Below are positions 52,001 through 64,000 of a stretch of 64,000 nt of DNA, in pieces. The position numbers were made by a program, and so were the translations under genes. Below the pieces are notes generated by a model. That model searched no databases. It saw only the letters and a program-made list of their open reading frames with translations, and had not been told where the DNA came from. Numbering within the stretch: the first letter of the stretch is position 1; each line of letters opens with the position of its first letter. This stretch comes from Elgaria multicarinata webbii (taxonomy: Eukaryota > Chordata > Lepidosauria > Squamata > Anguidae), in the NCBI RefSeq assembly GCF_023053635.1, contig NC_086172.1:65894681-65958680 (forward strand). The letters run 5' to 3'.

Positions 52001-55000
52001 AATCGAAACCAATAGATCTCAATCCAACATTAGACCCAATTAGAGTAGATCCATCAAAATGAAAGCCTAACTTAAGCCCCATGTATTTCATGGGTCTGCT
52101 CTAAGTAGAGCTAATGCTGGAATTAATCTATGGATGCCTGTATCCATAACTGGTGTTGCAATGATCTGTGTATTGAGCAATAAATGTTTTGTATCCATAA
52201 CTGGCATCCATTCACATTTGATTTTGACAACTTAGGTCTATTTCCTGAAAAACTGCCAGAGGCTGGTTTAACCTGGGAAGTCTTACAGGTACTTAAGTTA
52301 AGAAGATCAGAAACCTGCCAGTCACAGCCATACTTCTCCTTAATGTCCCAAACACAAAAAATAATGTAGGGTCCAAGCTTAGTGTTTGCTTTTCATTAAA
52401 ATCGACGTCCTGCAGCACAAATATGCAATCTGAGGTTATCCCAAATATTATTCCCTTCCTAGATAGTTTTTCAGCTGCAGGTTATATCCCACATTGGTTT
52501 GTAGCTTTGTTTGTCTAATGCCTAATCTCTAGAGCTGTGATTAAGGGAAACAGGCTGATCCATGCAAACCATATTTGAAGAACTCAGGACATATAATATC
52601 CCTGATGCAGGAGCTACACTTTATCTTCTACCAGCAGATGCCCAAATAAAGACAGACCCAATCAAGTACAGCTACAACAGCATATGCTACCTCTCTCGCC
52701 TGCCTGTTTCTGAAATTTTCTGCAGTAGCAACACTATTCTGCTTCTCACACTAGCCAGGCTAACAAAATTCTACATTCCTCTAGCTGGGTCTGTGCCATC
52801 ACCACCTTTCCCTATGAACTATCAGCAGACATTCTGTTGAGCTGCAGAGCTATAATCCCCAGTGTTAAGGATATACAGATTATTTGCAGCCCAGTTATAA
52901 ATGATGTGGCATAATGGTCCATCCAATGCTAATTATTGCTATGTATTATTTCTATCAATTGATCAGCAAATCATCAACATTTACAATCAGGCATGAGTAA
53001 ATGCCTGATTGTAAGAAAGAGAAGTACAACCTAAGAAAGAGAAGTACAACCCGAATTTGACTAGTTGTTGTGTCATACCATATGTTGCACATTCTGTTTC
53101 AACTTGAGGTCCACCGCCTTCCAAAATCGCTTTGGAGACACCTTTAAAGAAATTGGGTGGGGGTGGGGAATGTTTGTTAATGCTCAATGAGTACTCAAAA
53201 TTCACATCACCTGTAAAAATATTACTGACAGATTATTTAAAATTACAGGTCTAATTTGTGAGATTGGAATCGAATTAGATAATACATTATACATACAGTC
53301 ACATTTGATATAGTCTGATATAGCGAATGTTGGCCTTGAACACAGGGGAAAACAGATTCAAATCCCATTTCAAAATTATTCTAGTGAACATTGCACACTC
53401 ACTCTCATTCGCTCACTCACACACATGCAGACACACACAATTTTTGCATTTTAAAATGCTTCTTCCTGTTGTCATTAATTAATTTATCATTAACAGATTC
53501 AAGTGAAGAGGTAATTCATTGAAGTTATGTACCTGATTTAGCATTAAAGTCTGCATTTGTTACATTTACAATAACATCTGTGTTTTCCTTTGTAATGTCT
53601 CCTGTCATTGATTGCAGTTTAATTGATCCTATCTGCATTTCATTAATTCCCAAGCTAGGAGTTGAAATGGGTCCAAAGAAACCTATAAGGGAGAAAAGAA
53701 GCAGTGTGATTTAGCAAAGGCACTGACCCCTTGATTAATTACCATTCTAACCATTCAAATACATCAGAGAATGTGTAAAATGTACACATATTTGATACTG
53801 CATCCATTTTTCAAGAATTCCAAATTTTTTAAAAAAATCACTTCACTATTTTATCTTTTTAGCTCTGTTGTTTGGCTGATTTATACTAAATGGCTGTGTT
53901 TGGACAACACAACAGTCAATGGTAGGTTAATGGTCATCTTCATTGTTAATTATCAAAAGGGTACTCCCCACACAACATGATTATAATCAACCATGGTGTG
54001 GATTAAGACCAGCATCGAGGTGACTATTAGTCAATGATTGACACACACCCTGCCCTCTCATCCCCCTCAGTCCTCCTGCTGGTATCCCATCAGCCATTGC
54101 AAGTTCTACCAGCTGGACTAGAGCAGCAGCCACTGCTTGTTCACTCTTGCCAGGGCACTCCGTAGTCGTCAAAAATAACCAGCTGTGTGCAATGAAATAG
54201 TCAACAGTGCTCAACACACGACACGATAACCAACAGTTGTTCAAATAATCAACCCTGCACAGCAATGGTTATTTCAGCCAAACAACCAATTGTGGTGTGA
54301 AATAGTCCAGATGGCGCAATAACCAACATTTGACTATTTAACCCACCATTGGTTAGGGTGTTGGCCGAACCCAGTTAGTGTATAAGATAGACAGAGCACA
54401 AGAGTGTTAAAAACCCATCCCTAGAGTTGCAGTCCCAATCCAACCTCCCCAGTAGGTACTATTAACTTCTTCTTTTTTTGGAAAAGGAGGTCTTGTTCAC
54501 ATATCATTCAGTGTTCCATCTTAGTTCAGTCATAACACAACTGCAACTCTGGGATTTATAATCAAAGAAGGCTATAGAGAGTGAATGATTGGGCTGTTAA
54601 GTGAGCCACCCTACTCACCAGTATTACCTTCATCACTCCATGGCACTGCCCTGGAAATTCTGCCAATCCTGGATTCAAATACATCAGAGAATGCCTAGAA
54701 GGAAAACCAACATTACCCATAACATTTCAGAGATAAGCTAAGTAAAAACAGGAATACACTGGAATCATTCTATTAATGAAGTGAATGCTTAGAAACCAGT
54801 AGTTTGAAAGCCTTTCATATTAATGACTGCCTCCAGCACAGGTCACCCAGTTTTCTCTTCCTCATCTTTTAGCAGAGGAATTGTTTGAGTGGAGAAGAAA
54901 TAGCACAAGTTGTTTGTGCTCTCTCCTTGGGAATGGGGAACCATCCACTCGCACAACTTTGCTGCTACAGTTCTGCTAATGATACGCTGGAAACATTTAA

Positions 55001-58000
55001 TAATACTTAAGACAGATGAAAATGGTATGATAGAACCACCATTTCTCATGATGCACACCTCTTTTCTGTGATCCAACCACCATCCCTGAGGTTTTGTGGA
55101 AGAACAAGAACCCTACAAAACCTATGAACAGAAGTGACAGCGTGTATGCCAGAGGCGTAGCATCTACTATAACACCTTCAACCAGGGAGGGGGGAATAAA
55201 AGCTGTGGCAAGGGCCGAACAACCCAATCCTATCCATGCTCACTCAAAAGTAAGTTCTACTGATTTCAATGGACTTACTCTTAAGAAATTACATAAAGAA
55301 TCCTAAGGCGAGGTATGCTGAAGATTTGTATATACGTTTATTTTCTGGTTCCTTCCCTTACTGTTTCCCCTGCATGGAAAATCTGAGCTGTGGAATGATG
55401 TGGAAACTGATCCTTAACTAATGTTAGCCAAGTGTCATAACAAAGGCAATATGGTAGCTGCAGCTATTCCCTATAAAAGAAGGAACAAAGGTCAGATTCC
55501 TTCGAATTGCAAGCAAGGGTTATCTTCTATGTGAAGTGACCACACAGCCTTCAAGAGCACTTTTCTAATCAGCGATGTTTGTACATGCCAATAAAATGAT
55601 CATCCCTTCTAATTCTAATGTTCAAGCTTGAATTCCAATGCTTATATAGCTAAATGGGCATGATCCACACACAAGAGGGAAGTATCAGCAGTCTCAATAA
55701 GAGTCCCATCATTCCCAAAAGCATAATCATGTGGTGGGAAAAAAACCTGGGGTGGGAACCCCCAAAAAATGCATAGTGAGGACTGAGCATGCTCAGTGGC
55801 CACAGAATGTTCAGATTGTTGAGAGATGGATGGAAAACAGAGGTAAAGGGGAATGGAATGTAGTATCCCAAAGGGACACATTTCTGACCCAACTGAAATG
55901 CTGAACATTCCACATACTGCAACATTTTATTGCAGGTCCCACTTGGGTGTTCTAATAGAGAAATATTCTGGGGCATTCATTCAAACTTGTTGCTAATTTC
56001 ATTATTTAGAACTATTTATGACTGGGAAGTTATAACAATTACCTTTATGTTATCGTTATCATTTGGATGTAGGAGAAAATGAACTTCCTGAAGAGACTTC
56101 AAATTCTTCGCGCTACTGAACTGAAGCGCCTCGTCGAACATTAATTTAGCGACTTCAGATTTTGGAAAGGCAAAACCACCTGTCCCGATGGCTGGGAATG
56201 AGATGGAACTCAATGACAGCTCTTCAGTTTTCTCCAGGCATTCCCTCACAATATCTCTAAGTTTCTGTAAAATATACAATCGATTTTAACAAATATGATG
56301 CTTTGTCATCAAAACCAGACGATTAAGGGGATGTACAAACTTAGTGCCAAAGTATATGTGACAGAATAGGTAACGGTATTTTATTCACATAGAATCATAG
56401 AATAGCAGAGTTGGAAGGGGCCTACAAGGCCATCAAGTCCAACCCCCTACTCAATGCAGGAATCCACCCTAAAGCATCCCTGACAGGTGGTTGTCCAGCT
56501 GCCTCTTGAATGCCTCTAGTGTGGGAGAGCCCACAACCTCCCTAGGTAACTGATTCCAATGTTGTACTGCTCTAACAGTCAGGAAGTTTTTCCTGATGTC
56601 CAGCTGGAATCTGGCTTCCTATAACTTGAGCCCGTTATTCCGTGTCCTGCACTCTGGGAGGATCGAGAAGAGATCCTGGCCTTCCGCTGTGTGACAACCC
56701 CTTAAGTATTTGAAGAGTGCTATCATGACTCCCCTCAATCTTCTCTTCTCCAGGCTAAACATGCCCAGTTCTTTCAGTCTCGCTTCATAGGGCTTTGTTT
56801 CCAGACCCCTGATCATCCTGGTTGCCCTCCTCTGAACACGCTCCAGCTTGTCTGTGTCCTTCTTGAATTGTGGAGCCCAGACTTGGACGCAATACTCTAG
56901 ATGAGGCCTAACCAAAGCCGAATAGAGAGGAACCAGTACCTCACATGATTTGGAAGCTATACTTCTATTAATACAGCCCAAAATAGCATTTGCCTTTCTT
57001 GCAGCCATATCGCACTGTTGGCTCATATTCAGCTTGTGATCTACAACAATTCCAAGATCCTTCTCGTTTGTAGTACTGCTGAGCCAAGTATTCCCCATCT
57101 TGTAACTGTGCATTTGGTTTCTATTTCCTAGATGCAGAACTTGGCATTTATCCCTATTAAATTTCATCCTGTTGTTTTCAGCCCAGCACTCCAGCCTATC
57201 AAGATCACTTTGAAGTTTGTTTCTGTCTTCCAGGGTATTAGCTATCCCACCCAATTTTGTGTCATCTGCAAATTCGATAAGAGTTCCCTGCACGTCCTCG
57301 TCCAAATCATTAACAAAAATGTTGAAGAGCACTGGGCCCAGGACTGAGTCCTGCAGTACCCCACTTGTTGCCTCTCCCCAGTTTGAGAAGGTTCCATTGA
57401 TAAGTACTCTTTGAGTCTGATTCTGTAGCCAACTGTGAATCCACCTAACAGTTGTTCCATCTAGCCCACTTTTAGCTAGTTTGTTAATCAGAATGTCATG
57501 TGGTACTTTGTCAAAAGCTTTACTGAAGTCAAGATATATGATGTCCACAGCATTCCCACAGTCCACAAGGGAGGTTACCCTATCAAAAAATGAGATCAAA
57601 TTAGTCTGACAGGATTTGTTCCTGACAAATCCATGTTGGCTTCTAGTAATCACTGCATTGATTTCAGGGTGTTTGCAGATTGACTTCTTTATAATCTGCT
57701 CCAGAATTTTCCCAGGGATGAATGTCAGACTGACTGGTCTGTAGTTCCCAGGTTCTTCCTTTTTGCCCTTTTTGAAGATAGGGACAACGTTAGCCTTCCT
57801 CCAGTTGTCCGACACCTCACCCATCTTCCATGATTTTGCAAAGACAATAGACAAAGGTTCTGAGAGTTCTTCCGCTAGCTCCTTCATTACTCTAGGATGT
57901 AGTTCATCGGGCCCTAGAGATCTGAACTCATTCAAGGAAATTAGGTGTTCTTTGACCATTTGTTTATCAATCTCAAACTGTAATCCTGCCCCCTCAACTT

Positions 58001-61000
58001 CTGCTTCACTTTTTCCAGGGGGGTCAGAGACCCGCTTTTGGGAGAAGACTGAGGCAAAGTAGGAATTGAGCACTTCAGCCTTTTCTTTGTCATCTGTTAT
58101 CAATTTGTCATCCTCATTAAGCAGTTGAACCACCATTTCTTTCCTCTCTCTCTTACTACTAATATATCTGAAGAAAGCCTTTTCATTGCTTTTAGCATCC
58201 CTCACTAGTCTCAGCTCATTCTCAGGTTTAGCCTTCCTGACTCCATTTCGGCACTTCTGTGCCACCTGTCTGTACTCTTCTTTTGTAGCCTGGCCTTCCT
58301 TCCACTTCCTATATGTATCCTTTTTTGTTTTCAGGTTGTCTCTAAGCTTTTTGTGGAGCCACATTGGTTTCTTCTGTTGTCTTCTATCTTTTCTCCTTCT
58401 TGGAATTGTTTGTAATTGTGCCTTTAAAATTTCCTTTTTAAAATACTCCCACCCATCCTGCACTCCTTTTCTCATTAGGCTCACTTGCCACAGGACCTTA
58501 CTTATCATAGTTCTGATTTTATTAAATTCAGCTTTCCTAAAATCCAGAGTACGTGTATGGCTACACTCCACTTTTGTCTCCTTTATAATCAAGAATTCAA
58601 GTATGGCGTAGTCACTTTCCCCCAGAGTTCCTGTAACTGCCACTTTATCCACTAAATCATCCCTATTGGTCAATATCAAGTCAAGGATTGCCGATCCTCA
58701 TGTTCACCCTATTCACGGATAAGGCAAAGGACTGGAGGATGGGGTGAGAAGGAGATGAGAGGTGTTCTACTTAAAACAAACAAAAACCCAAAGTGCATTG
58801 CATGGGTTAGGGGAGCTAAATTGTGCCCACCACCACTTGAATCTTAACCCACCATGCTCAAGTCATAATGTTTAACTCAAAATCTTAACTGCCATGGCTA
58901 AGCGTGTCATTTGAACAGGGTTGAAGTATTGAAGTAACCTGCAGTTCAGTCACCATGACCCATGAGCTTTGCATCAAGTACAATTAAGACCGCCAAGGAA
59001 ATGAAACAGACAGCTACCTGCATTGCAGGTCCTTTTCCTGCATCCCACTGTGGAACAATAGCATGGAGCACAAATCTACAGGCCAGGTTATATCCGCCCG
59101 TTTGCAACACGCAGCCACCCTGAGCTCCCTGGCCTTGGATGGCTTGATCAAACTCCACTTGGAGCATCGGCCCAGACTTCTGCAGCAGAGCTTTGGAAAG
59201 TGGACCCACACCAAGCTTCAGGTCGGAGCCGATGCTGCTGACAACCACATCCGTCTGGAAAAAAGCAATCTTAAAATTACTTGCAAGGAGATGACACAGA
59301 GCAAGACATCAGTATCAGCTGGGAATGTGAATTGCAGAATATGCTCAGACCCACATTTTGCCATTATTAAAGGAGACAGAAGGATCTTGAAACGATCACC
59401 AGCAGCAGTCATGCCAGTAGGCTGCACAGAGGGAGATGGAGAGGGGATGCGGTGCCATTCCACCACCCAACTGAAGGACTTAATATTTCCCCCCTCTTCC
59501 TTCCCCATTCCTTTTTCCTTGTGGATTGGGTCTTTTTAAATTGTAAGTGTGTGGGCAGGGACTGTCTCCTTTGATTGCTTATATGTAAGCCACTCTGGGG
59601 GACATTTTGGCTGAGGAGTGTGATAAAAACACTTCAAATTATAAACTAATTGATCTTTGATCAATTGAAGTAGGAGGCTTTGAAGTAAGAAGCTCCTAAT
59701 TTGAATTGGGGACGGGTGGGGGAGGTGGGTTTGATTGTTTTTTGCCAATTCCCCCCAGCACCATTTCCCACACTGTTTCATATAGAGCCTCAACCATTCA
59801 GAGCAAATTTAGGGTAGGCACAGGAGGCTGCGAGTAGCAGGGAATCTCCTCTCCCTGTCCATTACTGGGAGTTGGGAACACATTTTCCAGGAGTGGAACT
59901 CTGCTGATGAGAGCTTAGGATCCATTCAATGAATGAATATGATACAAGTAAAACTAGGTAGCTGGGATGGATACAAAATCACAAAAATCTAAAGACAAAG
60001 TTGTAACAAACTTTTCTCGGGTTACTATCTCTAGAAAGCAAGTATACTTATGGGCACAGCTCATCCGGAATGCTAAAATTAGTGTGCTAACAGCTAGACA
60101 GAGAGAAGGCTGTAGCTCAGTGGTAGAGCACATGCTTTGCATGCAGAAGGTCCTAGGTTCAATTCCTGGCACCTCCAGGTAGGGCTCCCCAAAATCCTGG
60201 AGAGCTGCTGCCAGTCAGTGTCAACAATACTAGGCCAGATGCACCAAAGGTCTGACTCTGCATACACCAGCTGCCTATGTTCCTATGGTTTTCCACACCT
60301 TTGTTTTCCCCTGTATAATCTTAAATAATGTAAGGGAAGTGCCTGGCATTGAGTTGTCATGCCTTAAAATATTTACACATATTCCAATATAAATTGGGTT
60401 GTATCCAAAGTTACAGTAGTCTATTTTGTCCCATTCATTTCAGTGGATCTACTCGAAGTAGGACTAACACTGGATACAAACCATTACAAACTTTGCATTA
60501 GTTTGAATGTAAGATTTCAATCACATTAAGTGTGGTTTAATTCTCACCCTCAGTTCAAACACTTTTGATAACTGAAAATATTTTGAGATATTAGTTCACA
60601 ACAACAACAATAATAATAATAATAATGACATAATTTGGAGAGGTTGTTTGTTAAACACACTCAATCAAAGATGTTCCAGTTCATGATTTCTCAAAAACCC
60701 ATATCACTGAGTCTCTCAGGAAAAGTTCCTAAGAAAATATAACCATCAAGGGAAAAGATTATAGATCCTCTTATGAATCCACGACAGTCTGAAAAACAGG
60801 CAGGGGAAACAAGCAGGGAGTTTCACTAGCAACTGCAGAGATCTCCAGAATATCAAATGAGATTCAGTTGGGGGAAATTACATCCTAGATTCACATATGT
60901 ATTTATGGGGGAAAGGGCTGTAACCATCTGGGAAAGATATGGGGGTCATAGTAGAAGCTCACTACAAACATGAACTGAGCATTGTTGGTAATAAAACTAA

Positions 61001-64000
61001 CAAGAAAACAAAACAAATTCACCCTGCAACTTAGTTCCCTGGGAGTAACCTCTGAAAAGACATATATAGGATTGTTCTGTCAATGATAGGGATTATTAGG
61101 AAACAGACTCAAAAGGCTACTCTAGAACTGAAGATGCTAAAAAGGACAACAAAAATAATCATGGGTTTACATCATTTCTGTTCCTATGAAGATGAAGGAA
61201 CCTGAGCTTTTGTAATTTTAAGGAAGGGGCTGCAGCTCAGTCAAAGGGCCCTTGTTTTGTATGCAGAAGGTTCCAGGCCAGGTTCAATCCCAGTATCTCC
61301 AGGTGGGGTGAGAAAAAAAATCCTGCCTGAATCTTTGGAAAAGCACTACCAGTCAGAGTAAAAAACAAAAATGAAAAAAAATGGGCTAGGTGGACCAAGG
61401 GTCTGAATCAGTTTAAAGCAGCTTCCTATGTTCCTAGTTTAAAAAATGATGGCTACGTGTCACAGAATATGAATGTATCATATATTTTTTATAAGAAATC
61501 ACTGTATTCTTAATAATCTGTGAATGCCAAATGTAAGTGATTAGTAACAAGATGTGATTAGTTCTGTATGCGTTGTGAGACAACTGTGAGTAATGGAATG
61601 TATTCTTGGAAATGAAAGAACGTTGCCATAAGTAGGTTCGTTAGGTACAGGAAGCAGAAAGCTGCTTAGCTTAGCAGGGATAACTTCATAAATGAGTTAC
61701 TGGTATCAATGACAAATCTAACTACACTGAGAATAGTAGTATGACCAGGTCCAAAAGTATTTATTTATTTATTTATTTATTATTACATTTTTATACCGTC
61801 AGAATGAGGTCATCAATAACATAAGGGTTATAAAAGCAAGAGTTTGATCTGATCGTCCAGAGAAATCCTGGGAGAATGAGAAGCCTTCCAAACAGGATTA
61901 CCTAAACTCTGCACACCATGCTTGCCAGGTAGGTAACCATAAGATCTTAATGATGACTGCCTTATTGGGTGAGAGGAATAGAACTTTTAATTTTACTAAG
62001 GAATATCCTAGCCACAATTTCTATTGTGCTTCTAATAATCTTAATTGCACTGTATGTAATAACGTGCTTTGCTTGTTTTATCATTGCATAAATTTGTTAT
62101 TCTCTAATACCATTAGAGCAACAAATATATTGTGGTACCACTTTGTATTATTGGGCTTGAGAGAGGTTTCAGGGATCACAACGTATATATTATATTATAT
62201 TTTACTATATTATATATATAACATTCTTGAAGCCCGAAACAGTAAATCTGTAAATCTATCACTGAGTGGGGTCTGTCTTTAATGCTGTTGCATTCTCTCT
62301 TGATATGGTGAATCTCAGATTCACCCATTCAAGTTTGGGAAACGAGCTAGTCAGATGGAGCAAAAGAAGTTACTCGTTTCATATGGAGGAGACATAAGAA
62401 ATAAAATTAACTAATTTGTAGAGAAATCAATGGAGAACAGTTGTTTTCTGTCTCTATACCCTAGAACTTGTGGTTATCCAGTAATACTTCGTAGTAGACT
62501 CAGGACAGTATTTCTTTGTGTAGTACATAATTAACATATGGAATTAATTTCCACAAGATGTGGTGATGGCAACTAGATGGCTTTCAAAATTGGTTTGACA
62601 TACAGAACCTATTTCAGATATAATTACAGTGTCTGGTGGCAATTCTTGAGTTAATTAACCCATGAATTGTGAGGACATGAGCTGCCCGCAAGCCACTTCC
62701 AGTTTCCTGGAACTATAAATGTAGCATTTGTAGGTTGTTTCTATGATATCCAATCCTGGGCACTTGGGATTGTTTGTGGGTTCAACAACCCCAAGTTAAC
62801 CCAAGAATGTGCCATGAACTCAACCCCAAGTGCTGAGGTTTGAACATCATGAAAACAGCCTATGAATACTGCATTTGTAGGTTGTTCCAGGATACTGCAA
62901 ATGATTTTTGTGTGGCTCGCTTTGCTGCCAGACCCTGCCGTGATGTCCAAACAGGGCTGAAAGGTGGCTGTTCACTCTGAGCCAATACCAATTTCCTCAT
63001 CAGTATCTCCACAACCACAAGACTATAGGAACCAACAACAATCACAGCTTGCTTCTAATCCTCCCAGTGGTACCTGATCATGTTTAGAAAGCTGAACAAG
63101 ATCCAGCAGAACAATTGTTACTTCATCACTGGTCACAACAGATAATCCTGGATTTGTATTCAACAGCCCATGTACAAGCAGGAACAGCCTTGACAAACAA
63201 CTATCCCATTTGGACACGTTTTAAAAAAGAAAAGCTGCAAAGCTATTCCTTATATATGAATGACATCACTGAAACATCACATGGTTCTTTCCAACACATT
63301 TGACACAAGATAAATGTAATATGTAAAGACGTTCTTATCTTGCCCATACCCAGTTCAGGTGGGGAAAGGGCAGATAGTATGACACTTGTCCCTGATACAG
63401 GACAAAAGGCTAATAAATCATAAACATTACAGGCTCTTTGTTTTGGAATTTCACCTCAACGCTAAATAGAAATAGTCTAGAAGGACATTTTACAATGCAA
63501 AATAACATGAACTATGTATGCAGGGAAATTAAAAAGATGCTCTGCGTGTATTTGAAAATGAATTGTATGTCAATTTACAAGCTTACCGTTGCATCTTCAA
63601 TGCTTTTTTCCTTAAGTATGAGTTTCAGGCCTTTATGAGAATTTACCATGTGAAGTTCATCTCCAATTTCTTTGGCCTGGTTGACCGGTTGGGAATGAGA
63701 TGGTGATTTGGGCCCAGGTGGTCCATCTCTGAATATTTCATTCAAAGCATCAGCGAGAGCCTGAACTGTATTTTCAGACACATCCACAAGGGATATCTGT
63801 TTCAGAGAGTCATTCTCAGAAGATTCTTCTAAGGTTTCCTTGATGGCCGTTACAATAGAATGGGCACACTCTTTTAGTGGGAATCCAAAGACCCCAGAGC
63901 TTACTGCAGGGATGGCTATTGAACGATGATTAAACGTTTCTGCCAGCTTTAAACTTTCCCTCACAGCTTTCTTTAAAAGGCGTGTACATTTCTCTTTTTC
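43039..64000 (-). CDS. PARP14: Protein mono-ADP-ribosyltransferase PARP14, 3' part (5' end outside window)
   Basis: PARP14 is a large mono-ADP-ribosyltransferase of interferon and IL-4/STAT6 signalling. Exons in transcript order are >64000-63587, 59254-59018, 56264-56043, 54694-54628, 53682-53533, 53141-53079, 51141-50974, 49176-48970, 48855-48247, 46522-46377, 44478-44304 and 43325-43039. They give 2745 nt, or 914 residues plus TAA, all in phase. Seen in order are the C-terminal part of macro 1 ([12 protein letters not shown]), complete macro 2 ([13 protein letters not shown]) and macro 3 ([19 protein letters not shown]), a WWE-type region ([18 protein letters not shown]) and the catalytic domain ([30 protein letters not shown]). 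Three macro domains plus WWE favour PARP14 over PARP15. The third triad position is Met (PSMFVIFYD), where Leu is usual. The N-terminal half lies beyond 64000. Confidence 0.94.
45714..46026. mobile_element. 313-bp palindromic non-autonomous element
   Basis: The outer ends TTACTGATTAGGTGAAACG and (reverse complement of the right end) TTACTGGTTAAGCAAACATG match. Inner blocks (caaggcctccacatgag and ctcacatggaggcctctg) continue the symmetry to the centre, so almost the whole element folds back. It lies in the PARP14 intron between exons 44478 and 46377. Confidence 0.75.
46523..48246 (-). other. PARP14 intron before the 146-nt exon
   Basis: Mostly unique sequence. A perfect 15-bp-stem hairpin lies at 47356-47392. 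The 154-codon frame at 46628-47092 on the plus strand has no family resemblance, and I do not call it. Confidence 0.5.
50195..50745 (-). repeat. CR1 LINE 3' fragment
   Basis: Read in reverse it contains the same 3' region as 22141-22710: a gaagtacttcttcacgcagc block, then a tgttcataatgtctatacac block and tggacccttggtctgctccc near the end. It is diverged and non-coding, in the PARP14 intron between exons 49176 and 50974. Confidence 0.7.
51142..53078 (-). other. PARP14 intron inside macro domain 3
   Basis: It holds a palindromic MITE (51290-51405), a C-rich run near 51525 and, at its right edge, a 10-bp-stem hairpin (52983-53012) and a 20-nt tandem duplication (about 53014-53051). No additional exon was recognised. 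Confidence 0.5.
53894..54374. mobile_element. Non-autonomous DNA element with imperfect 29-bp terminal inverted repeats
   Basis: The left end CTGTGTTTGGACAACAC and the right end (reverse complement CTGGGTTCGGCCAACAC) match with several changes. The interior has repeated aatagtcaa/aaccaaca motifs. It has no coding frame. It lies between PARP14 exons 53682 and 54628. Confidence 0.6.
56390..58700 (-). mobile_element. CR1 LINE, 5'-truncated, with a long open reverse-transcriptase frame
   Basis: On the minus strand 58679-56619 is open for 686 codons. It covers the linker after the endonuclease, then the reverse transcriptase with [29 protein letters not shown] (catalytic FADD) and the C-terminal [18 protein letters not shown] region. 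The N-terminal endonuclease is missing, as is usual for 5'-truncated CR1. The 3' untranslated end closes with the CTATTCTATGATTCT-type terminal repeat. The intact frame implies a fairly young insertion. It lies in a PARP14 intron, in the same sense as the gene. Confidence 0.93.
60107..60292 (+). repeat. tRNA-headed SINE (second family)
   Basis: The head GGCTGTAGCTCAGTGGTAGA followed by GCATGCAGAAGGTCCTAGG carries A- and B-box-like sequence of an Ala-type tRNA (anticodon TGC region). The body has gagctgctgccagtcagtgt, and it ends gctgcctatgttcctatgg. It is a retroposed SINE and not a functional tRNA gene. Confidence 0.85.
61224..61437 (+). repeat. tRNA-headed SINE (second family), more diverged
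   Basis: Same order as 60107-60292: ggggctgcagctcagtcaaa, gtatgcagaaggttccagg, accagtcagagt, and the end cagcttcctatgttcctag, with an A-rich insertion in the middle. Confidence 0.8.

Larger units (their letters stand above)
59255..63586 (-). other. PARP14 intron between macro 1 and macro 2
   Basis: A 4.3-kb intron. It holds two SINEs (60107-60292 and 61224-61437), a short LINE-like 3' end (about 59540-59640), a CAA/TAA simple repeat (60600-60625), a short L2-type tail (61759-61800) and a CR1 scrap (about 62535-62620). I recognised no exon in it. Confidence 0.6.

Noticed and set aside
60107-60182. tRNA-Ala-like sequence with A and B boxes
   Set aside because: The tRNA-like part runs straight into a SINE body shared with other copies (61224, 18830 in reverse), and the acceptor stem is not closed. 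It is a SINE head.
61459-62291. Possible solo LTR starting TG and ending CA, with a TATAAA-like box
   Set aside because: TG/CA ends and a TATA-like string are expected by chance in A/T-rich sequence, and there is no clear target duplication or second copy.
43039-64000. PARP15 as the identity of the right-hand gene
   Set aside because: PARP15 lacks a WWE domain and has two macro domains. Three macro domains (one partial) and a WWE-type region are visible here.

Overview
The window is vertebrate nuclear DNA: spliced genes, GT-AG introns, a CpG-rich promoter, and interspersed repeats filling the introns and gaps. A squamate reptile (lizard or snake) is most likely. The reasons are the tRNA-headed SINEs of the Sauria type, CR1 and L2-type LINEs, many short palindromic hAT-type DNA elements and (ATT)n tails. 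The species cannot be told from the sequence.

Four protein genes are present. FAIM (+, coding exons 213-5488) is complete at 179 codons. PARP9 (-, 7559-21126, with a probable 5' exon near 24906) lies tail-to-tail with FAIM. DTX3L (+, 25195-39528) is complete at 754 codons and is head-to-head with PARP9 across a short CpG-rich gap. That gap carries a perfect IRF-element match (25156-25167). PARP14 (-, 43039 to beyond 64000) lies tail-to-tail with DTX3L, and its N-terminal half is outside the window. Exon limits were set by reading frame, splice signals and protein similarity recalled from memory; all internal phases agree.

The last three genes form one interferon-linked ADP-ribosylation/ubiquitin module. 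PARP9 and DTX3L are known partners: a macrodomain/ART-like protein with a RING/Deltex E3 ligase. PARP14 is a macrodomain mono-ADP-ribosyltransferase of the same family. PARP9 and PARP14 share two exons of identical length (146 and 175 nt) and the same split of macro domain 2, as expected for ancient tandem duplicates. FAIM is a neighbour with no obvious shared function.

Layout: 1-5.8 kb FAIM; 5.8-7.5 kb convergent gap; 7.6-25.1 kb PARP9 with SINEs, MITEs and a degraded CR1; 25.1-39.5 kb DTX3L with two related 0.9-kb hAT-like elements and a degraded L2-type LINE; 39.5-43.0 kb repeat-bearing gap; 43.0-64.0 kb PARP14 with a young CR1 copy (open frame of 686 codons) and a 313-bp palindromic element. 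I found no novel multi-gene system. The points most worth a second look are the catalytic-triad changes in PARP9 and PARP14, the shared IRF element, a SINE 14 nt from a PARP9 splice donor, nested transposons with visible 8-bp target duplications, and several near-perfect inverted duplications.
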